From assembly GCA_040902895.1 (NCBI GenBank), contig JBBDWL010000141.1, forward strand, positions 3,996 to 67,995: 64,000 nt of DNA, read 5' to 3'. The translations under genes and the position numbers were made by a program. The DNA is from JALYRV01 sp040902895. GTDB lineage: Bacteria > Acidobacteriota > Vicinamibacteria > Vicinamibacterales > SCN-69-37. Position 1 is the first letter of the stretch; every line of letters begins with the position of its first letter. Of this stretch, positions 34,104-42,344 are shown piece by piece. The notes beneath the pieces were generated by a model. It did not search any database. It worked only from the letters and a program-made list of their open reading frames with translations, and was not told where the DNA came from.

Positions 34104-35209
34104 GCCGGAGCTTCAGGCTCTTCCTTCACCGGCGAGATCCGCATCCGCACCGAGAACCGGTGTCCCAGGAAGCTGCCGCGATCGTCTTCGAGGGGCGGGA
34201 GTACGAATGAGACGACCTCGCCGGCGCTGATGCTGATCGGATACTCGCCCCGGCCAACACGCGGAGGGATTCCCAGGCCCGCGGCCTTCGGGTTGATGAA
34301 GCGGCGTGTGAGCTCGAGCTTCATCTCCATGTCGTCGTCGCTTGTCAGTGACATGTTCTGGATCTTGCCGAACACCTCCAGCGTGATTGGCTCCAGCCGT
34401 CCGTAGACGTTCCCCGTGAGACTCAGGTCATCGAAATAAAACTCTCCCCGTCCCCCATCGCGCATTCGTACGGTCTGCCGCTGCGTCGTTTCCTTTCCAT
34501 CAGGCGCGTTGTGCACGAACCAGAGCTCCGCTTCCATGACGGGCTGTCCGGGACCGTCGAGCAGGCGCGCGTCGATAGACATATCCACGCCGGAACAGGT
34601 CGCGGTCGGCGTCAGCAGTTTGGGCTGGCCTTGGCCGCCTCCGCTCCCGCCGCCCCCGCGCAGAGTGCCCTCGCCCTGCGCGCCAGCGCGGCGCGCGGTG
34701 AGAATCCGCCACATCCTGGGATTGCCTGAGAGCTGGTCCAGCGTCGTGGCCGCATGGGACTTGGTGGCACCAACCTGCAGCACGTTAATCCCGTTCGCCG
34801 ATCGACCGAGGACGCCGTTGTACCAGGAACGCTGCCAGCCGACTGCAACCGCGGCCTTCACGTCCTGCGGGATTCCTCGCCGTGTCGGCGTCACGCTGAC
34901 CTTCCAGCCATAGGCGGCCTGCGCGGGCATGACGTCTGAGATCTGTGCGCGATCGCACACCGAGGCCGGCACGTACACGAAGGCCTCGTGTTTTCCGCGG
35001 GAGGCATCGAGCGTGAACCTGCCGGTCTCGCGCTTGTCGCCGTCCGCGAGAATCGCATGCGTCACGATCTCGATCGTGCTGCCCGCGGGGTTGGTCACGT
35101 TTTCGGGCGCGGCTGCCGGACGCGGCGCGCCTCCGGATCCGCCGGCGCGTCCGGCGCGCATGCCGCCAGTCTGCGCGAGGACCGCTACGATCATGAGTGC
35201 TGCAACCAT
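33986..35209 (-). CDS. Secreted hypothetical protein in the sigma/anti-sigma operon
   Basis: A 407-residue exported protein: a short hydrophobic leader (MVAALMIVAVLAQTGG), a Gly/Ala-rich linker and a beta-rich body with a low-complexity GGGGSGGGQGQP segment near residue 190. No enzyme motif was recognised. Its ATG overlaps the anti-sigma stop (TGATG) behind AGGAGG, so it is the third gene of the ECF operon and a likely member of the regulon. The last 39 codons lie antisense to the D-aminoacylase gene; the C-terminal sequence there looks low in constraint, so the natural protein may once have ended earlier. Confidence 0.7.
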   Translation of the reverse strand: MVAALMIVAVLAQTGGMRAGRAGGSGGAPRPAAAPENVTNPAGSTIEIVTHAILADGDKRETGRFTLDASRGKHEAFVYVPASVCDRAQISDVMPAQAAYGWKVSVTPTRRGIPQDVKAAVAVGWQRSWYNGVLGRSANGINVLQVGATKSHAATTLDQLSGNPRMWRILTARRAGAQGEGTLRGGGGSGGGQGQPKLLTPTATCSGVDMSIDARLLDGPGQPVMEAELWFVHNAPDGKETTQRQTVRMRDGGRGEFYFDDLSLTGNVYGRLEPITLEVFGKIQNMSLTSDDDMEMKLELTRRFINPKAAGLGIPPRVGRGEYPISISAGEVVSFVLPPLEDDRGSFLGHRFSVRMRISPVKEEPEAPAYRTFNRDGASTAPGRSAVCAPLRTTNMPFTSTCGMPSA

Positions 35210-35586
35210 CAGTCGCCTCCTCTGGATTCATGCCAGTTCACGCCTGGCGTGAGCTCGATTACGCGTGTGGGTTCCGGCGGACGGGCGCCATCGCTGGTGT
35301 TGGCGGCCGTCACTTCCGCAGCCGGTGCCTGCCGCAGACCCGCGGCGTAGCCGGCGCCGACGAGCGCGAGCGCAACGACCGCGGCGCTCGCGTACCTTAG
35401 AAACGGACGCCTGATTCGAGTCACTCGCACCGCAGCAGCCGGCATGCTGGTCTGCATCGTTTGCCGCAGGGCGAGCACGTCGAACAAATATGCGCGTCCG
35501 TCCGAAGACGCAAGTGCCGCATCGAGCGCCGTGGTGTCGACGATTGCGCCGTCCACGAAGGCATCAATCGTGTTTTCGATGGTCAT
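35209..35586 (-). CDS. Anti-sigma factor-like membrane protein
   Basis: A 125-residue single-span protein encoded directly after an ECF sigma factor with an ATGA overlap. A cytosolic N-terminal part (residues 1-60) is rich in acidic and hydrophobic positions. It is followed by a transmembrane helix (YASAAVVALALVGAGYAAG, about 66-84) and a short periplasmic tail. No zinc-binding HxxxCxxC motif is present, so the call rests on position and topology. Confidence 0.65.
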   Translation of the reverse strand: MTIENTIDAFVDGAIVDTTALDAALASSDGRAYLFDVLALRQTMQTSMPAAAVRVTRIRRPFLRYASAAVVALALVGAGYAAGLRQAPAAEVTAANTSDGARPPEPTRVIELTPGVNWHESRGGD

Positions 35587-36146
35587 TCGTCGTTCCTTCC
35601 TGAAAATCTGACGCCGCGCGCTCGCTCCGTTGCGAGCGTGCCATGCAGCAGCACGCGCAGCGCCTGACGCGCGCGCTGTAGCCGCGATCGCACGGCGTCT
35701 TCGGTCACGGCACAGGCCTCGGCGATTTCCGCGTAGCTGAGTCCTGCCGCTTCCCGCAGCAGAAAGATGTCGCGATCGAGCGGCGCGAGCTGCGCAAGCG
35801 CTTCGCGCACGAGCAGGGTGGTCTCCTGGGCGGGGCCTGTGCCCCCGTCCAGATCTGGCGCCATCCTCGCGTGCTGGGCGGTGTCGCGCAGATGGTTCAG
35901 GCCCAGGTTGCGCGCAATCCGGAACACCCACGCGCGCTGGCCCGGCTCGCTCTCGGGCAGCGGCGATCGCGCGGCGTGCAGAAACGTCTCCTGCGCCAGA
36001 TCGCGCGCGGTGTCGGCATGCCCGACCAGACGGGTGAGGTACCGCACCACACGCGGTTGGCATTCCAGGTAAAGACGCTCGGCGTGCGGAGTCTCGGGCA
36101 TCTGGCCGTCACTTACTAGAACACCCGGCGCGGGCATTCGTGTCAT
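35583..36146 (-). CDS. ECF RNA polymerase sigma factor (sigma-70 family)
   Basis: A 187-residue extracytoplasmic-function sigma factor. Region 2 reads YLECQPRVVRYLTRLVGHA then DLAQETFLHAAR (core and -10 contacts), followed by NLGLNHLRD. Region 4 is LAPLDRDIFLLREAAGLSYA then VTEDAVRSRLQRARQALR (the -35 helix-turn-helix). In-frame ATG 36101 (MPETPHAERL) is a plausible alternative start, because the 15 residues before it are poor in structure. It is co-translated with the downstream anti-sigma gene and likely autoregulates. The signal sensed is unknown. Confidence 0.9.
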   Translation of the reverse strand: MTRMPAPGVLVSDGQMPETPHAERLYLECQPRVVRYLTRLVGHADTARDLAQETFLHAARSPLPESEPGQRAWVFRIARNLGLNHLRDTAQHARMAPDLDGGTGPAQETTLLVREALAQLAPLDRDIFLLREAAGLSYAEIAEACAVTEDAVRSRLQRARQALRVLLHGTLATERARGVRFSGRNDE

Positions 36147-36186
36147 CCGGTTCCGGGAGCCGCCGGGCCAAGCTCAACTAGATGGC

Positions 36187-36215
36187 TTGACAATAGATGT
36201 GAAAACACTTATCGT
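36187..36215 (+). promoter_or_regulatory. Sigma-70 promoter of the doxX pair, probably leaderless
   Basis: TTGACA (36187-36192), a 17-base spacer and TATCGT (36210-36215) predict transcription start at about 36222, the A of the first ATG. No Shine-Dalgarno precedes that ATG. Confidence 0.55.
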
Positions 36216-36221
36216 GTGGAC

Positions 36222-36365
36222 ATGGAAGATCGGGACGACGGCCGGCGGCAGGAACTCCTGAGGCGCGTGCCGCCCGCCGAGGTGGCGCGGTTGGTCCGCC
36301 TTTTGGAATCCAGATTCGAGAGCCGCGATACCGCTCAAGTGCCGGCTCAGGAGAAAAAACAGTGA
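36222..36365 (+). CDS. Small hypothetical protein (47 aa) preceding doxX
   Basis: ATG 36222 to TGA 36365 encodes a highly charged, helical 47-residue protein (RRVPPAEVARLVRLLESRFE). It overlaps the doxX GTG by GTGA, and the doxX ribosome-binding site AGGAG lies inside its 3' end. It may be a leader peptide that couples doxX translation or a small regulator. Confidence 0.5.
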   Translation: MEDRDDGRRQELLRRVPPAEVARLVRLLESRFESRDTAQVPAQEKKQ

Positions 36366-36826
36366 CCGCAAAGACACTCGACTACGGACTTCTGCTCATG
36401 CGCCTCGCCGTCGGCATCGTGATGGTCGCGCACGGCGCGCAGAAGCTCTTCACCTTCGGCTACGGCGGCGTCGTCGGCGGCTTCACGCAGATGGGGTTGC
36501 CGCTGCCGGAGATCTCGGCCGCGCTCATCATCGCCGCGGAGTTCGGCGGTGGATTGCTCATGCTGGCCGGACTCTTCACGCGCTTCGCCGCGGCGGCCTT
36601 CGCGTTCGCCATGCTCGTGGCCATGACGCAGGTGCACTGGGCCGCCGGCTTTTTTCTGCCGAACGGCTATGAGTTCACGCTGACCCTCGCCGCAGCATCG
36701 CTCGGCCTCGCACTCACCGGCCCGGGTCTGTTCTCGCTCGACGCGCTGATCGCGCGGCGCCGCCGCACGCCGGCGGTAGACGCCTACGCCACGCAGACGA
36801 CTGACGTGAAACGACGAGTCGCGTAG
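36362..36826 (+). CDS. DoxX family membrane protein
   Basis: A 154-residue four-helix membrane protein of the DoxX/DoxD type: LLLMRLAVGIVMVAHGAQKL, then GLPLPEISAALIIAAEFGGG, and a third and fourth helix to about residue 130. Family members are linked to quinone or sulfur-redox modules and oxidative stress, but most are uncharacterised. The start is GTG with AGGAG upstream. The transcript is followed by a strong two-hairpin structure. Confidence 0.85.
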   Translation: MTAKTLDYGLLLMRLAVGIVMVAHGAQKLFTFGYGGVVGGFTQMGLPLPEISAALIIAAEFGGGLLMLAGLFTRFAAAAFAFAMLVAMTQVHWAAGFFLPNGYEFTLTLAAASLGLALTGPGLFSLDALIARRRRTPAVDAYATQTTDVKRRVA

Positions 36827-36831
36827 GTAGC

Positions 36832-36898
36832 GCAGGCCTTCAGGCCTGCGATCGCGCCGGCAAGGTTGGCTGCCGGCCCGCCGACCGGGCCGGCAGCC
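36832..36898. terminator. Two adjacent perfect hairpins between convergent genes
   Basis: GCAGGCCT-TC-AGGCCTGC (36832-36849), then a 12-bp stem GGCTGCCGGCCC (36868-36879) paired with GGGCCGGCAGCC (36887-36898) around a 7-base loop. They lie between convergent doxX and the MBL gene and could terminate both, although no U-tract follows; the first palindrome also looks like a dispersed repeat. Confidence 0.5.
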
Positions 36899-36908
36899 TG
36901 ACGAGGTG

Positions 36909-37862
36909 TTAGCGGACCGCCGTCACTTCGTCGAAGGCCGCCGGCAGCGGACGAGCGGTCAGCGGCCCATAGTCCTCGAAACCTTTGATGACCTCGCGCA
37001 GTGCCACAACCTGCTCACGGGTCTTGCCCGCCTTCACTTGCTCGCGCACGTACTCGAGCAGGGCGCCAAGGTAGTCCGCGTGGCGCTGCAGATCCGAGCG
37101 GTTTCCCGTCACGGGATGGCCGGTGCCGGCGTGGCCGAAGATGTAGATCGCATCTGCAGGAAGCTCGTTAGCTGCTTTGCCCAGGGTCACAATCCAGTTC
37201 GCGATCGACGCACCATTCGCGCGATCGATGACCGGATGCATGCGGTTGAACATCAGATCGCCCATATGCGCGACGTTCGCCTTCTCGAAGACGATGACGA
37301 TGTCGCCGCCGGTGTGGGCGGGGCCGTAATGACGCGTCATGATCGTCTCGCCGCCATGTGTCATCGACCAGCGGTCGGTGACGGTGGTGTCGGGAACGAC
37401 CGGCTCCGCCGGCGCGGGTGTTGTGGGCGGCGGATTCTGCTGCGCGCGGCGGTCGAGGTTCTGCTTGTGCGTCGCCGCCATGTACTTCGGCACGTTCACG
37501 TGACCGACAATCCGCTTCGTTTTCGGGCGGAACACGCCGTTGCCGGCCGTGTGGTCGCCGTGATGATGCGTGTTGATGAGCGCGGTGATCTCAGTCTTGC
37601 CCGATGTCTTCAGCAGCTGCTCGAGGCAGAGCGCCGCGGTGTCGGGGAACTGGCTGTCGACGGCAACGGCGCCGTCCGCGTTGATCAGCCAGCCAATCGT
37701 GCCGCCGCGCGCCGTCCAGTAGCCGGCATCGCCGCGCAGTGCCTTGAACTCGGGTGTGATCGGCTGCGGCGTCTGCTGGCCGAACAGCCGGACGCCGCCA
37801 AAGGTGCCGGCGGCCACGGCCGCCGTGGAGGTTGCGAGAAAGCCTCGTCGTGTAAGCGCCAT
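36909..37862 (-). CDS. Tat-exported MBL-fold metallo-hydrolase
   Basis: A 317-residue metallo-beta-lactamase-fold enzyme. The start was chosen at ATG 37862 because it gives a twin-arginine signal (LTRRGFLATSTAAVAAG); an in-frame ATG 42 bases upstream would bury it. The zinc motif HHHGDH is at residues 99-104, with further ligands in HTGGDIVI and the terminal FGHAGTGHPV. An insertion rich in Pro and Gln (QQNPPPTTPAPAEP) follows the first domain. Likely a periplasmic hydrolase of the cyclase or QuiP-like type; substrate unknown. Confidence 0.85.
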   Translation of the reverse strand: MALTRRGFLATSTAAVAAGTFGGVRLFGQQTPQPITPEFKALRGDAGYWTARGGTIGWLINADGAVAVDSQFPDTAALCLEQLLKTSGKTEITALINTHHHGDHTAGNGVFRPKTKRIVGHVNVPKYMAATHKQNLDRRAQQNPPPTTPAPAEPVVPDTTVTDRWSMTHGGETIMTRHYGPAHTGGDIVIVFEKANVAHMGDLMFNRMHPVIDRANGASIANWIVTLGKAANELPADAIYIFGHAGTGHPVTGNRSDLQRHADYLGALLEYVREQVKAGKTREQVVALREVIKGFEDYGPLTARPLPAAFDEVTAVR

Positions 37863-37872
37863 AGGGGGCCGA

Positions 37873-39069
37873 TCATACTCCCGCGGCAGCGAGTCCGGCG
37901 GCACGCCCGGTCGACCAGGCCCACTGGAAGTTGTGGCCGCCGATCGGGCCGAACGCGTCGAGCACTTCGCCGCAGAAATACAGGCTGGGATGCCGTCGGC
38001 TTTCGAGCGTCAGCGGATCCACCGCGTCGAGCGCCACGCCCCCGCCGGTGACCTCGGCTTTCTTGTAGCCCTCGTCGCCGCTGACGGGCAATCGGTAATC
38101 GACCAACTGCGTCAGAAGCCGGCTTCGCTCGTCGCGCCTGAGCTCGGCGAGCCGCCGGTCAGCTGGAATGCCGGCAGACGCCACCAGCATGTCGGCGAGG
38201 CGCGCCGGCACGCGCGACGCCACGCGCGTTGCGACGAGCCCGGTTCGTTCCTGCAGCGCTTCTTCCCACTCGGCACGCGGGATGTCATTCCATGCCGCGA
38301 GCACATCGCCGCGATCGCGCGTATAGCCGTGCGAGACATCGAGCACTGACGGGCCGCTGTACCCGCGATGCGTGAAGAGAAATCCGGCCGTCGAGCGGGC
38401 CTGCTTGCCCGCGGCGGGCGACCGCACGGCCGCCGTGAGACTCAGACCCGACAGCGCTGTGTGCGCCGCGTCGTTCGTCAACAGCGGCGTCAGCGCCGCA
38501 TACGTGGGAATCATCCGATGGCCGAGCGCGCGGGCCATCTCGAGCCCGGCGCCGTCGCTGCCCGTGGCCGGCACCGAGAGCCCGCCGGTCGCCACGATGA
38601 CCGCCCGCGCGGTGATCGCATCGCCCGCATCGACACTCACGCGCCAAGAGTCATCGACACGCTCCACGCCGGTCACCGCCGTCTTCCATCGGAATTCGGC
38701 GCCCGCGTCAGCGGCCAGCCGCACCAGCACGTCGCGCACATCGCGCGCGCGATTCGATTGCGGGAACAGCTTGCCCGACTCCTCCTCGAGCTCGAGCGGA
38801 ATGCCGGCATCCTGCTCGAAGAACCCCCGCTGCTCGTGAAGCGGGAACGATCGCAGCAGCCGTTTGAGGAGATGTGCCGGCCCGGCCGTGACAAACCGTT
38901 CGGGCGCCGACATCGACGGCAGCACGTTGCACCGTTCGCCGCCGCTGATGAGAATCTTCCGGCCTCCGTCTGCCGTCTTTTCGATCACGACCACGCGCGC
39001 GGCCGCGCGGGCGGCATGGATGGCTGCCATCAGGCCCGCCGCCCCGGCCCCGAGCACGACTACTTCCGT
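37873..39069 (-). CDS. HI0933/YhiN-family flavoprotein (BaiN-like)
   Basis: A protein of about 398 residues with an N-terminal Rossmann FAD motif (VVVLGAGAAGLMAAIHAA), the family block DGGRKILISGGERCNV, and the closing FAD contact FCGEVLDAFGPIGGHNFQWA. Members are putative flavin reductases of unknown or steroid-related substrate. The start is unusual: the ideal ribosome site GAGGAGG (inside the end of the GH15 gene) points to ACG at 39069, while the first standard codon is GTG 39057, which would cut into the first beta strand. The gene overlaps the GH15 stop. Confidence 0.85.
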   Translation of the reverse strand, partial: TEVVVLGAGAAGLMAAIHAARAAARVVVIEKTADGGRKILISGGERCNVLPSMSAPERFVTAGPAHLLKRLLRSFPLHEQRGFFEQDAGIPLELEEESGKLFPQSNRARDVRDVLVRLAADAGAEFRWKTAVTGVERVDDSWRVSVDAGDAITARAVIVATGGLSVPATGSDGAGLEMARALGHRMIPTYAALTPLLTNDAAHTALSGLSLTAAVRSPAAGKQARSTAGFLFTHRGYSGPSVLDVSHGYTRDRGDVLAAWNDIPRAEWEEALQERTGLVATRVASRVPARLADMLVASAGIPADRRLAELRRDERSRLLTQLVDYRLPVSGDEGYKKAEVTGGGVALDAVDPLTLESRRHPSLYFCGEVLDAFGPIGGHNFQWAWSTGRAAGLAAAGV

Positions 39070-40874
39070 AACGCCTCCTCGATGCCCGCCGCGGCATTGA
39101 TCAGCGCGACGTGCGTGAAGGCCTGTGGAAAGTTGCCGAGATGCCGGTTCGTCTTCGGATCGAATTCCTCCGCATACAACCCGACGTCGTTCGCGAACCC
39201 GAGCAGCCGCTCGAACAGCCGCTGCGCCTGGTCCACGCGCCCCATCTCGGCGTAGCAGTCGACGAGCCAGAACGAGCACATGAGAAACAATCCTTCGCCA
39301 GGCGGCAGCCCATCGTCCACCTTGCTGGTGCGATAGCGTCGAATGAGGCCGATCGGGTCGTCTGCGTGCGGGCCGGCCGCGTCGAGCTCGCGCGTGATGC
39401 GATCGATGGTGGCGAGCATGCGGGGATCGTTCGGCTTGATGACCTTCCGCAGCTGCAGGCACAGCAGGCTCGCATCGACCTGATCGGATCCGTAGGCCTG
39501 CACGAACGACCCGGTCGCGGGGTCCACGCCCTTCGCGAGAATCTCGCGCATGATCGCGTCGGCGCCGGCTTCCCAGGCGCCGATGTCCCCGTCGAAACCG
39601 GTCTTCCGCACGAGTTGTGAGGCGCGCGTCAGCGCAACCCACGCCTGGGCCTTGGAATACACGAAATGCTGCGGATCGCTGCGCATCTCCCAGATCCCGA
39701 GATCCGGCTGACGCCAGATCTCGAGCACGTGATTGGCGCTGGCGCGCAGGAACGGCCAGACGTCTCGCGAGACCGGCCGGCCCAACTTGTTGAGCAGATA
39801 GGCGCAGTCGATCAGATCGCCGAACAGATCCAGTTGATGCTGTGAGTACGCGGCGTTGCCGATGCGCACCGGCGAGGAGCGCTCGTAGCCCTCGAGATGA
39901 TCGAGCACCTGCTCGTCGAGCTGCGTCTCGCCGTCAACGCCGTACAACACCTGCAGACTCTCGGGACCGTCGGGCACGATGCTGAGCAGCCATTCGAAGT
40001 AGGCCGCGCCCTCGTCAAAATGCCCGAGCAGATAGTGCGCGTAGAGCACGAATGCGGAATCGCGCACCCAGGCGTACCGGTAATCCCAGTTGCGCACGCC
40101 GCCGATGCGCTCCGGCAGCGACGTCGTCGGCGCCGCGATAATGGCGCCGGTGGGCGCGTAGCCGAGCAGCTTCAACACGAGCGCGCTGCGGCGCACGGCG
40201 TCGTTGTACATACCGATACGGCAACGGCTGACCCAGCGCCTCCAGTATTCGCATGTTTCGTCGAACGCACTTGTGAGATCCGTCTGAGAGGGTGTGTGCC
40301 AGAGCAGCGGCTTCTCGCGGTACTCGAGCGTGAGCCATTTCACCTCGCCCGCGGCAATCTCGAATGACGCGGAGGCAGCCGTCGCATTGATGGCGAGCGG
40401 AAGCTCTGTATAGAGCGTGATCGACTCGCCACCGGCCATGGCGCGGGCGCCGTGGCCCTCGCGCGTCTCCCACGCCGCATCGCGGCGCCCGTAATCGAAC
40501 CGGGGATCGAGCGTGAGCGAGAACCGGATGCTGCCGCGCCGGCCGCGCAGCCGCCTGAGGATCCGGTTCGTTTGCGGATGGCGTGTCGCGTGATCCACGG
40601 GCATGAAGTCAACGAGCTCGACTTCGCCGCCGTCTGTGAGGAAGCGGGTCTCGAGCACGTTCGTGTCTTCGAGATACCGCCGTGAGACCTTGAAGGGACC
40701 CGCCGGGGCGACTTGAAAGAAGCCGCCCCGGCTGCTGTCGAGAATGCGTCCGAAGATCGATGGCGCATCGAACCGCGGAAAGCAGGCCCAGTCGATCGAG
40801 CCGTCGCGCGAGACCAGCGCCGCCGTCAGGCCGTCCCCGATGACCGCGTAGTCTTCGATGCGCCTGTAAGACAC
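39060..40874 (-). CDS. Glycoside hydrolase family 15 (glucoamylase/trehalase-like)
   Basis: A 604-residue cytosolic GH15 enzyme. The N-terminal beta domain opens with YAVIGDGLTAALVSRDGSID, and the (alpha/alpha)6 catalytic barrel carries RIGGVRNWDYRYAWVRDSAF and the late EEFDPKTNRHLGNFPQAFTH, where the catalytic glutamate of the family lies. Members release glucose from alpha-glucans or cleave trehalose; sequence alone does not decide. A 4-alpha-glucanotransferase gene lies nearby on the other strand, consistent with storage glucan or trehalose turnover. Confidence 0.9.
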   Translation of the reverse strand: MSYRRIEDYAVIGDGLTAALVSRDGSIDWACFPRFDAPSIFGRILDSSRGGFFQVAPAGPFKVSRRYLEDTNVLETRFLTDGGEVELVDFMPVDHATRHPQTNRILRRLRGRRGSIRFSLTLDPRFDYGRRDAAWETREGHGARAMAGGESITLYTELPLAINATAASASFEIAAGEVKWLTLEYREKPLLWHTPSQTDLTSAFDETCEYWRRWVSRCRIGMYNDAVRRSALVLKLLGYAPTGAIIAAPTTSLPERIGGVRNWDYRYAWVRDSAFVLYAHYLLGHFDEGAAYFEWLLSIVPDGPESLQVLYGVDGETQLDEQVLDHLEGYERSSPVRIGNAAYSQHQLDLFGDLIDCAYLLNKLGRPVSRDVWPFLRASANHVLEIWRQPDLGIWEMRSDPQHFVYSKAQAWVALTRASQLVRKTGFDGDIGAWEAGADAIMREILAKGVDPATGSFVQAYGSDQVDASLLCLQLRKVIKPNDPRMLATIDRITRELDAAGPHADDPIGLIRRYRTSKVDDGLPPGEGLFLMCSFWLVDCYAEMGRVDQAQRLFERLLGFANDVGLYAEEFDPKTNRHLGNFPQAFTHVALINAAAGIEEALRK

Positions 40875-42344
40875 CTACTTCAGTATCTCGTCAATCGGCA
40901 CCACGCGCACCGTTCCGAGGTTCAGTTTCCTGATGCCCGCGTCAATCGTCTTCAGATCGCCGACGACGACCACCGCGAACCTCTCGGGCGCCACATATTT
41001 CTTCGCCACGCGCTCGACGTCGGCGGCCGTCACGGCCTGGACCTTCGAGACGTACTCGGTGAACGTGCCCTCGGGCAGGCTGTAGATCACCAGCTCGGTC
41101 AGCTTCGACGCAATGTCCTGCGACGTTTCGAAGTCTTGCGGGTAGCCGAGCGCGAGATAGTTCTTCGCCTTCTCGAGCTCCTCGGCCGATACCGGCTTGC
41201 CGATGTTCGCGAGCTCCTTGAAGAACTCGGTGAGCGACTCCGATGTCTTGTCGGTCTGCACGTTGGCCGTTGCGACGAACGGGCCTGCGCCGAGGCGCAT
41301 GTCGAAGCCGGAGCCCGCGCCGTAGGCATAGCCGTGCGTCTCGCGCAGGTTCGTGTTGAGCCGCGACGTGAACGAGCCGCCAAGGATCGTGTTGAGCACC
41401 TGAATCGCGTAATAGTCGGGCGTCGAGCGCGGCACGCCCGTCCAGCCGATGCGAATCACCGACTGCGCGGCGCCAGGCTTGTCGATGAGAAACACCGTCC
41501 GCGCGCGCGGCTCGGGCGTGCCAAGCATCGCCGCGGATCGCGCCGCCGCAGCGCCGCTGCCTGCCCACGATCCAAAGCTCTTTTCGAGCATCGCGAGGGC
41601 AGCATCCGGCTGCACGTCGCCGGCGACGATCAGATGGGCGTTCGAGGGCTGATAGTGCTGCCTGTGAAACGCGCGCAGGTCGGCGGCCGTGAACGCGCCG
41701 ACCGACGCCGCGGTGCCGGCCAGGCCCGTGCCGTAGCGGTGCGTATCGCCGTAGATCAGACGCGGAAAGGCTGTCGCGCCGATGGCCGGCGGGTTGTCCT
41801 TGATTTGCAGCAGGCTCGTAAGCCGCTCCTTGCGCAGCCGCTCGAGCTCATTGGAGGCAAACGTCGGACGGATCGCGACATCCGCCATGAGTGCGAGTGC
41901 ATCGCCAAGGCGCGCGACGGGCGTGTAGAGCGACACGCTGCCCGCGTCGAATCCGGCCCCCGTGCCGATTGACGCGCCGAGAAAATCAATCGCGTCGGCA
42001 AGCGCGAGCGCATCGCGAGTGCCCGCACCTTCGTCGAGCATTGCCGCCGTCAGGCTCGCGAGACCGAACTTGCCCGCCGGATCGGCCGTCGCGCCGCTCC
42101 TGATGACGAGCGACACGCTTGCGACCGGCACTTCGTGCTGCTCCACGATCCACACAGGCATACCGTTCGAGAGGGTGCGCTTGACGATCGGCGGCAGCTT
42201 CAGGTCGCGCGGCGGCGCGAGCTTCGGTGGGGCAGAGCGATCGGGCGGGGTCTGCGTGGCAGCCGTGACAGGAATCGCCAATCCAAGAATCGCGAATCCG
42301 CCAACAATCAGCCGATCACGCACTCGTGCAATCCCCCGATTCAC
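40875..42344 (-). CDS. M16 family peptidase, non-catalytic subunit
   Basis: A 489-residue secreted M16 protein with a signal peptide (GFAILGLAIPVTAATQ). It has the M16 fold (SNGMPVWIVEQHEVPVASVS, then FGLASLTAAMLDEGAGTRD) but no HxxEH zinc motif where its partner has HLFEH. Pairs of one active and one inactive M16 subunit form heterodimers like the mitochondrial processing peptidase. It overlaps the upstream catalytic subunit by ATGA, so a heterodimer is likely. Confidence 0.88.
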   Translation of the reverse strand: MNRGIARVRDRLIVGGFAILGLAIPVTAATQTPPDRSAPPKLAPPRDLKLPPIVKRTLSNGMPVWIVEQHEVPVASVSLVIRSGATADPAGKFGLASLTAAMLDEGAGTRDALALADAIDFLGASIGTGAGFDAGSVSLYTPVARLGDALALMADVAIRPTFASNELERLRKERLTSLLQIKDNPPAIGATAFPRLIYGDTHRYGTGLAGTAASVGAFTAADLRAFHRQHYQPSNAHLIVAGDVQPDAALAMLEKSFGSWAGSGAAAARSAAMLGTPEPRARTVFLIDKPGAAQSVIRIGWTGVPRSTPDYYAIQVLNTILGGSFTSRLNTNLRETHGYAYGAGSGFDMRLGAGPFVATANVQTDKTSESLTEFFKELANIGKPVSAEELEKAKNYLALGYPQDFETSQDIASKLTELVIYSLPEGTFTEYVSKVQAVTAADVERVAKKYVAPERFAVVVVGDLKTIDAGIRKLNLGTVRVVPIDEILK

